A stretch of 64,000 nt of DNA, from contig CAAGHA010000043.1 of the NCBI GenBank assembly GCA_900769555.1, forward strand, positions 1 through 64,000. The letters are read 5' to 3'. The notes beneath the pieces are model-generated. The model was not told the DNA's origin, searched no databases, and saw only the letters and a program-made list of their open reading frames with translations. The DNA is from Bacteroidales bacterium (GTDB lineage: Bacteria; Bacteroidota; Bacteroidia; Bacteroidales; Paludibacteraceae). Position numbers and translations under genes: made by a program. Positions 62,301 to 64,000 of this stretch are shown here, in pieces (position 1 is the first letter of the stretch; each line of letters opens with the position of its first letter).

Positions 62301-64000
62301 GAAGTGAAGCTTTAACAAAAGACAGAGTATTCAGAGTTGTTGCAACGAAAAATGGATGTTCAACTGAAGATTCTATAGAGATTAAGGTAAATGAGTTGCC
62401 GAACATCTTAATCAACGATGGTAACGAATATGCTTACGTATGTAATGGGGATAGTGTAACTCTAAATGCTTCCGGAAGTGACATCAACAAATATACTTGG
62501 GATAATAAAACACAAGAAACAGGTATCACCTACAAAGTAAGACCGATAAAAACTGAGACAACCTATCATTTGGAAGGAACTGACAATTTGGGATGTAAGA
62601 ATAGTGATGAAATTGTTGTTGTAATAACTCCGAAACCAGACTTCTCTATTATCGGTAATAACTTGGTATGTTATGGAGAAGATGTTACATTGAATGGTTC
62701 GGACGAAGATTTGAATTATGTATGGACAAATGCAGAAGGTGAAACTTTGGGTAATGATATAGAGCTCTCTATTAAAATCACAAGGGATACCACTCTGTAT
62801 GTAACCGGAACAGCTAATAATGCAAACAGAACAAATTGCTCTAATACTATTCCATATGAGATTAAGATAAAGGATGGACCTGAATTTACAATCAATTCTT
62901 TTGATAATAATATTTGTTATGGAAACACCGTTTCAATCTCTTTGTCAGGATATGCAGACAATTACGAATGGTATAGAAATGATACGTTGATTTCTACGAA
63001 GGAAAATATGAGCGACGTGATTATGGCAAATCAAACTTATTTCCTAAAAGCGGATAGGAATGGTTGCGACACTAGCGTCTCAATGGATGTTTTTGTAAAG
63101 GCTCTTCCGAAGATTGAAATAACAGGTACTCCTGAAATTTGCTACAATGAAACTACTTCGTTGAAAGCAACAGCTGGACTTACTTCTTATAGTTGGAAAA
63201 ATTTGACTACTTCGGGTAATATTGAAAATAACACCGATGAAATTGAAATTACACCAAAAGTTGATACGGAAATAGAGGTAACTGTTACTGATAATGGATG
63301 TGAAAACAAAGATACATTTAAGGTAGTTGTAAACTCTCTTCCTTCATTCAAAATTACTCCAAATGATTATGTCGTTTGTGAAAATAGTGAAGTTATAATC
63401 ACTCCTAATAATGAAGAGATAACCTACAAGTGGGAGGATGAAACTAACTATTCTGCACCACTCCCTAAAACTTTCAATATGGGTGCTTATCCAATGAAAG
63501 ATACATTTAGAGTGATAGCTAAAACAAATAAAGGTTGTACAAAAACCGATTCTGTCATAATATCAACAAAGGCTAAACCTCAATTAAATATAATGTTTAA
63601 CGACTCTATTTGTTGGGGTAAAAAGGCTACAATGACAGGAAATAATAACACTGCTAAATATCAATGGTATGATATTACTGATGATGATTATAAAGACGTA
63701 GTATTGTCTGAAACTAGCAGTTATACAACAAATGAGTTAACAAGCAACAGAAAATTCAGAAGTGTTGCAATATCTAATAGTTGCGAGGCTGATACTATCT
63801 TTGAAGTTGCAATCAGAGAGATCCCTGCAGTTAATATCGTTAATAGTCCTGAAATTACAATTTGCCGAAATGCTGAATTGGAATTGATGGCAAATAGTGA
63901 AAATGCTATTGAATATAAATGGGATAATAATAGTTATGGAACTAATGTTTCATACATTGTAAATCCTATAAAAGACTCAACAGAGTATCGTTTGGCTATA
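47399..64000 (+). CDS. Second giant Ig-repeat T9SS surface protein, 3'-truncated by window
   Basis: Starts at ATG 47399 and stays in frame to the last base: 5534 codons without a stop in every part of the frame I read. Signal peptide MKTDWIKRNRYIGVAILIML...SYA, cleaved after Ala28 to expose Gln. The N-terminal domain is homologous to that of the first giant (AEKLEYTFTVTENSTLLSYK, YDLRDYIG), with a zinc-ribbon-like insertion of CNSCNSC (300-306) and CSKC (324-327). It lacks the ~85-residue Cys-bearing insertion of the first giant. A PKD-like domain follows (~440-540), then Ig-like units, 62 of them visible. Units correspond one to one with those of the first giant. Unit offset between the genes is close to 23.64 kb, so the gene should end near position 70,800 of this coordinate system with a CHU_C domain; that is prediction. 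Same inferred role: T9SS-exported surface adhesin. Confidence 0.92.
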   Translation, partial: MKTDWIKRNRYIGVAILIMLLTSGLSYAQQTVVKNIDTPNLSFEMGNFTNWKRYYAYFGPANFLAATNENVNVFTNSPNANPVEIKEIWTEKTNNNPIKLNNNRAGDKDISGSFEITSGSGKDPNLTNNNGCNYNLRVVPEGYTHAARVGSYKDVELLYGYNASATWYRRAMAEKLEYTFTVTENSTLLSYKFAGVLDEPAAGNVGSHFGDEHPTMSVKITAKKNGNEVVLPCNAYNANANAGNEDLITVNSGCYSTTYLANNMLYKDWAMIAYDLRDYIGATITIEAIVHDCLLELYVCNSCNSCTASGSATDKGNGVYESRCSKCNKTQKVTKRVMAGGHVGYGYITAETQPLKLITQNCPSDEYVTITAPEGFVEYEWKTSTGVSLETETGSPHIARVKRSEIQDVDYICNMYGDNRDCSHITISTRLAKDPIVMDFSNNATCFNEVSFKDLSYITPLTQSDGSAIIPDTIKTREWSYIESVNGAINNNAQRVSLSDKENFSQIFDWTANNQGKYRVFLKITTVNGCSMEIYKDIKVLPRPNIEIDGAINVCKGNSTTLTVTNLSDPKNVYTWYKGNTEIQKGNDKSLTITDVENTTYRVEIKRPEDQIECTYSKEFTTKVLENPVINAYAQGSYEKDNLTQVDICEDNTIDLKVENLTPTLSLSYTWSNLNTTGTNTVGPADTTQYTVTATSNEGCRTTDVIQVNVKRKPHLNIDGPSELCVNQEGTFKATSDITINKYVWNNDANKTGTEYIFSENRPTSASVQHIITLTGTGQNGCSSTFNKEVIVRQNPELTIPDLDPICENGNITIMAYGADYFRWNNEETDIKAPFSWIGQPTKSSYPITGFTKYNSGLVCKTETAINININKVPEIKIIGKTDICKKDEVVLIAKDTADYQYSYEQPTQYTYSWTDPKSTKTDNMTAEPTSSTIYSVTVNNGNCATTKSVNITVHNDPIFTVRPTQQRVCVGATDTLIAIGQPVEYEWYKGSSVQNGAEIAQTDKGVSDSLYVTVDNDVTYTVVGISEYGCKTTMNTNIYVKPAPTLSYAGNTHICEGTQVTLTPGGADTYRWEWKKNGKDTVSNSIVLKDFPAGTDKVTYTLIGTKDGCDARLEIPVTIQESPKVKITGESSICKGEKAELVASPDGNYTINNYTWVGLNNNQASASVSPISQQIYEVIGYDATGCPGRATHTINVNENPIIIIEGDDKMCEGSTIKLTATGANKNYQWESDIDNNINSTGASLDVSITEGQYLTQTTITYTVKAENTEGCPGEGQKTITVYKKPELTINASDICRGDMVDMTVDGAATYVWNNNENITGTRFTDTNVPLNATEYTAIVRGTENGCTTTIEKTIKINERPEIKISGPLAYCEHDKITLTAQGGSEGNYRWSTGSTEDKLEIIAKSSLTDITLIGKNEHGCTNEATVSLEIMPLPNIRIEEPESKEVCKGTEIELSALGGNSYKWRNKTKNEAIDDCTNPCATIHPTIEATTTFTVEGTETHTINGEVLNCVSSAEISIIARPIPEVEISGNDAICPGSAANLTAVNQNNQAIISEWQWYILDKDNNATQLPDNKSFINTGSLNKETKYIAKAISNSNCIGTDTTTVTLHDTVVVSIDGADYVCENGTINLTAVTVPDANDYIYNWSPQGAKQVETGNLHLTETTIFNLSITDKNSCISNAKPKKVEWIPLPKITIAQDPTGNICSGNNDVKLSITSNKEAADMDYYNWFRSNDVKINDENDNEIKSNEISFKDLTATTTIKAIGVDKYGCQSEKEIHVIEIQDAPDLTITGVTKACKGDIVQLTASSSKNAKIYWENNEEVDGPRSISLNQVGTVTFSASIEVNGCTTIKKHQIEVSDIPTVTLNSDNGKNYVCEGESLNLTAQTDGSDVSYKWNISPSTTANATIKPTSSPTTASVTVTNENSCSSTTSFNIEIKSNPILYINEETNGEDAICVGNKFDLNASGNDQNQYQWYTEDVNGNKTLVATGENIEKYSPTINETTKYILTGNNTFGCLGEAKFTVNTKEYPKVIAPDTTSCKGMPSTVKVTDGNADYYTWEWTEGNEKKSVNGVSYSEILTETRVYQLTGTKDGCTTNPISVVAKVNELPILTIAAKHNKNEEPVVMCFNDIDTLIASGAKSYSWSKISGLTQSEEQTEEAEIIPTSVGEHIYSVSGTDDNGCTNTQEITVKVNPLPIVSISATPSICYGSETDLVVEGAESYHWSWTTNGQMEENTTDKVNKKLYATTLFNVIGTDANGCSSLPVKQVITVKDAPTLSWTPDTLSICNGENATLTINGATSIDWEDNITTGSTRTFYNLNAKDAVKGIINYSFKAWNNGCSKDTTIAVRVNSLPEITFETTSGRDKNGQRIVCVNEEFTLKAVSEGSSFVWNTTESAESITKKHKNTGVVNYIVTATKKYGNTQCSNKNTYTINVVENPTIKINSEIAGDTAVCNGNQFTLSASGINGNGYTWYENGTPKAQIATGVSSYTSTATNNVSYYVEAKDENECVGNATFDVVIKENPTFDVSTKAICSGETANINLTNRSSNTQFAWSWNNGTGNIENATSVSHKLEQERTYTITANKENCITQKEITVTVNALPEFTIEGKTEICNKEEVNLSVKTNDNTLYSYEWTNNSGTNISNSESISEKPNSSTIYRVNVKNNTTTCSQTKTLNITVNPLPILRIEQENAACVGNTVNLIASGADFSYKWLKESKDESGDNQNTISIPITAQSAEDTIVYVVGENQKGCIDTISYSLTKLEKPVITISGINDRCVGDGEKTIVLSGATKYTWTSEGNYVGNTFTEKLTSDKTYTVKVESGECMADTTFKVKVNNLPNVYITAENGLSKTDTTICLNDEINLVATATNCEYKWNTLETTNMIPAKATSLIAQKYNVIATDKTTKCSNKAEYVVNVNPLPNVQIQVDELAYCKDTKVELNANEIYNSYLWSADGNTKGSNKTIKYTLDKTTKFRLDVVDNNKCKNFDTIEIVAKDYPIFAVNAPAVCYDKYPTLSVDKNNSTADYYIWPDGTNNNSSWTASTSLKEEISYKVTASKNGCTVEKNVKVPLFNLPKISFEVNGKAVTGNYEVCSNDNQLTIEAKVSSDNLQNVQYNWEQGTTTSEIVVTPTDKTNYSITVTDGNGCINNAIQTIIVNEPSIVTIEGVKESCEGNEFKLTATGANSYEWKVTPDNTSNYTIDGNILNYKGIQENVTFEVIGTNGKNCKSDAVSHTVTMIANPALTIIPSPDQRSVCKGSNLSLTATSGANVAIQWEGSEIGYLDYRFNAEESGEKVLKVTAKTTQGCKNDSIVKIIVNDLPTFTIKGNDFCLGTTTELKAEGNDLSFSWVGFSKNVNPVNVSKSGTYKVTGTDGNNCSRQDSISVTAFSNPDFIITQQNISWSDDNTACKDSTITLAAQGGNYTYDWYTKENDILTEFQKSSSTIEPTITRDVIFVANATIKHNENLQCETQKEYIVKIKEAPIFELDAPTVCAGNTSRIKVKNGVNGTTYEWKWDGGSQAGGTYHEEILTANKEFIVIGTKDHCSYQVVKTAEVYELPQMSAITGADNDVCIGDTVILSENATTNNTPLTYSWKANKDLGSIIDKESESTRVSPTQIGTRTYTVTATDNKGCNNTISKEMFVNPLPNVKVIGETEICVGQETNLTIDGGYETAWFEYDKANKKIGKELFKTINGTENGFKQKIDNVTSFYVEILDENECSNGKVVDVTLKTLPNIQLVGQTKICKGDETTISILGNSGGKNYFTNAATGEFETESVTSKVLSPTQTTTYKIRVETANNCIIDTSITIIVNPLPEITINGVKEGESIICMKDQIELQAASNTNSEFTWNNRETSETITVAPLASTQYYVEGVDNVTRCRNTATYNIVVKELPTIIIKGESYTCKDSTVTLTISNAVNNYTYVWEDNKATGKTYEPTITEDTVIRVTATDNSAQQCSSIDSFRVKVKENPEIQITNNNPIVCKGDYFTVNVGSNLASCTYKWEGTSIVNNSNTLREKLDNDKVYKVYVSKDGCTSNKVINAKVWELPTVTAELINDIKGDTICHNATAELKATANGGTYPYHYNWISNVISTEDSETIETEKLTTTNRPYSVIVEVTDNNNCKGLDTVDINVKPNPVIRIDGDKFVCNGMTGTYTATGAGVGGTYSWESGETTESITPTIESDKTITVIGTDIYGCKGTSNPFNIAMKNLPKLMIYGDTSICEGASTKISLSGAGADEDNYLWTEGENKIYTANRTLSPNVTTTYKVTGTQNGCSADRTFTITVNKLPIININDKNNGTEAICLKEEIVLNANVDNPQNHTFLWNNNTQESSITVTPVIDTKYSVRVTNKETNCVQVDTFEVIVNPLPEFDINADDAVCNNSDIKVSLDPKDDNLWETSKVIVEWTKDNSPITVQGESFTETLSKKTEYSVKATVSTTNCSDTKSKTVDVKEVPTLTINADDDVCLGKDVELYVEGNAHTYLWPDNKRRSVKSWKDTTNHSAEKVDYKVVAINIYSVNGKNLECSTEEIESVNIRELPNIKIDGPALVCKDEPIDLIVSEISDPSQEVTYKWNTTDNDVTAKITVKPTTTKSEYKVTATNEYGCTKDASYNLNAHDKPTFNFGGETRYCKGEDAAISILGNNVQSIVWNYVDENGTIIDGEVPTTNNIAKPTVNEDIRLKAFVTSTEGCQSEGIIDIATKELPVLVPNFKDEVCVGSPFDISVSGARTWTWKDTSATTSSLIGLRIYNDTDYTVYGTTEGCTSEKVITIKTKPLPNILINDGKDTAICFNESIELKATGGVLYKWDNENQTDFEAIDKITKSPTGGVTYKVTGRGENGCENSATINVSINDLPKFDLSYIKEACDSTSVDITASNTELTYFWNNETTPSVSNTYTEKEIRKDVKGGVYGIDKNNCKNFNEYNITWKPNPKLVITGNNVCKNDQVSLNVKDTSITINYNTEFLWEGITKGANFRSEALTKDRVFRVVATKNGCSTEDSIEIKVNELPNILINDGNEYAYVCNGDSVTLNASGSDINKYTWDNKTQETGITYKVRPIKTETTYHLEGTDNLGCKNSDEIVVVITPKPDFSIIGNNLVCYGEDVTLNGSDEDLNYVWTNAEGETLGNDIELSIKITRDTTLYVTGTANNANRTNCSNTIPYEIKIKDGPEFTINSFDNNICYGNTVSISLSGYADNYEWYRNDTLISTKENMSDVIMANQTYFLKADRNGCDTSVSMDVFVKALPKIEITGTPEICYNETTSLKATAGLTSYSWKNLTTSGNIENNTDEIEITPKVDTEIEVTVTDNGCENKDTFKVVVNSLPSFKITPNDYVVCENSEVIITPNNEEITYKWEDETNYSAPLPKTFNMGAYPMKDTFRVIAKTNKGCTKTDSVIISTKAKPQLNIMFNDSICWGKKATMTGNNNTAKYQWYDITDDDYKDVVLSETSSYTTNELTSNRKFRSVAISNSCEADTIFEVAIREIPAVNIVNSPEITICRNAELELMANSENAIEYKWDNNSYGTNVSYIVNPIKDSTEYRLAI
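49031..64000 (+). repeat. Array of Ig-like domain repeats in the second giant gene (62 visible units)
   Basis: Same unit design as in the first giant: Pro hinge, strand, ICxGxxxxL motif, central YxW, NGC motif. Sequence landmarks appear at the same unit number in both genes, for example unit 18 (LYINE...NGEDAICVG), unit 29 (VYITAENGLSKTDTTICL), unit 32 (YEVCSNDNQ) and unit 40, which lacks the central Trp in both. Confidence 0.85.

Overview
The window looks like chromosomal DNA of an AT-rich member of the Bacteroidota, most likely Bacteroidales. The evidence is: type IX secretion (T9SS) components and cargo (a PorP/SprF-family protein and three proteins with or expected to have the CHU_C 'gliding motility' C-terminal domain), promoters of the TTTG-N19/20-TAnnTTTG type instead of sigma70 boxes, mostly weak Shine-Dalgarno sites, and family members typical of the phylum (DUF3109, large two-domain NadE, TopB with DAGQEGE, Rhs-free AAA/PD-(D/E)XK protein).

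Layout. 1-1.07 kb: 3' part of an AAA-ATPase-like/PD-(D/E)XK nuclease gene with clearly higher G+C than the rest. 1.25-2.52 kb (-): exported coiled-coil protein of unknown function. 2.86-4.56 kb (+): AspT-type antiporter. 4.89-10.37 kb (-): operon of a 1497-residue Ig-repeat T9SS substrate followed by its PorP/SprF-like partner. 10.81-12.64 kb (-): DUF3109 protein and M16 peptidase, translationally coupled. 12.90-16.66 kb (+): nadE-topB. 17.0-19.24 kb (-): outer-membrane beta-barrel protein and miaB. 19.98-20.73 kb (+): lptB alone. 21.29-22.88 kb (-): lipoprotein M28 peptidase and rnhB, overlapping. 23.16-23.24 kb (-): tRNA-Glu(CUC). 23.56-47.19 kb (+): one uninterrupted gene for a 7877-residue surface protein. 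47.40-64.00 kb (+): a second giant gene, open for at least 5534 codons and cut by the window edge.

The main novelty is the pair of giant genes. Each encodes a signal peptide, an N-terminal domain shared with the 1497-residue protein, a PKD-like domain and a very long array of ~79-residue Ig-like units (90 counted by eye in the first, 62 visible in the second). The array has a three-unit super-period, and the two giants are colinear unit for unit, so they are a whole-gene tandem duplication that happened after the array had formed. Both, but not the small paralog, carry a zinc-ribbon-like CxxC...CxxC insertion near the N-terminus. The expected role is a very long cell-surface adhesin exported by T9SS; that is inference from family membership.

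The intergenic regions between 2.6 and 23.1 kb are seeded with at least three families of short palindromic repeats. The best defined is a 194-bp MITE-like element with terminal inverted repeats and a TAA on both sides, in three near-complete copies and two fragments; two copies flank lptB. A further oddity is that NadE has lost the nucleophilic cysteine of its glutaminase domain.
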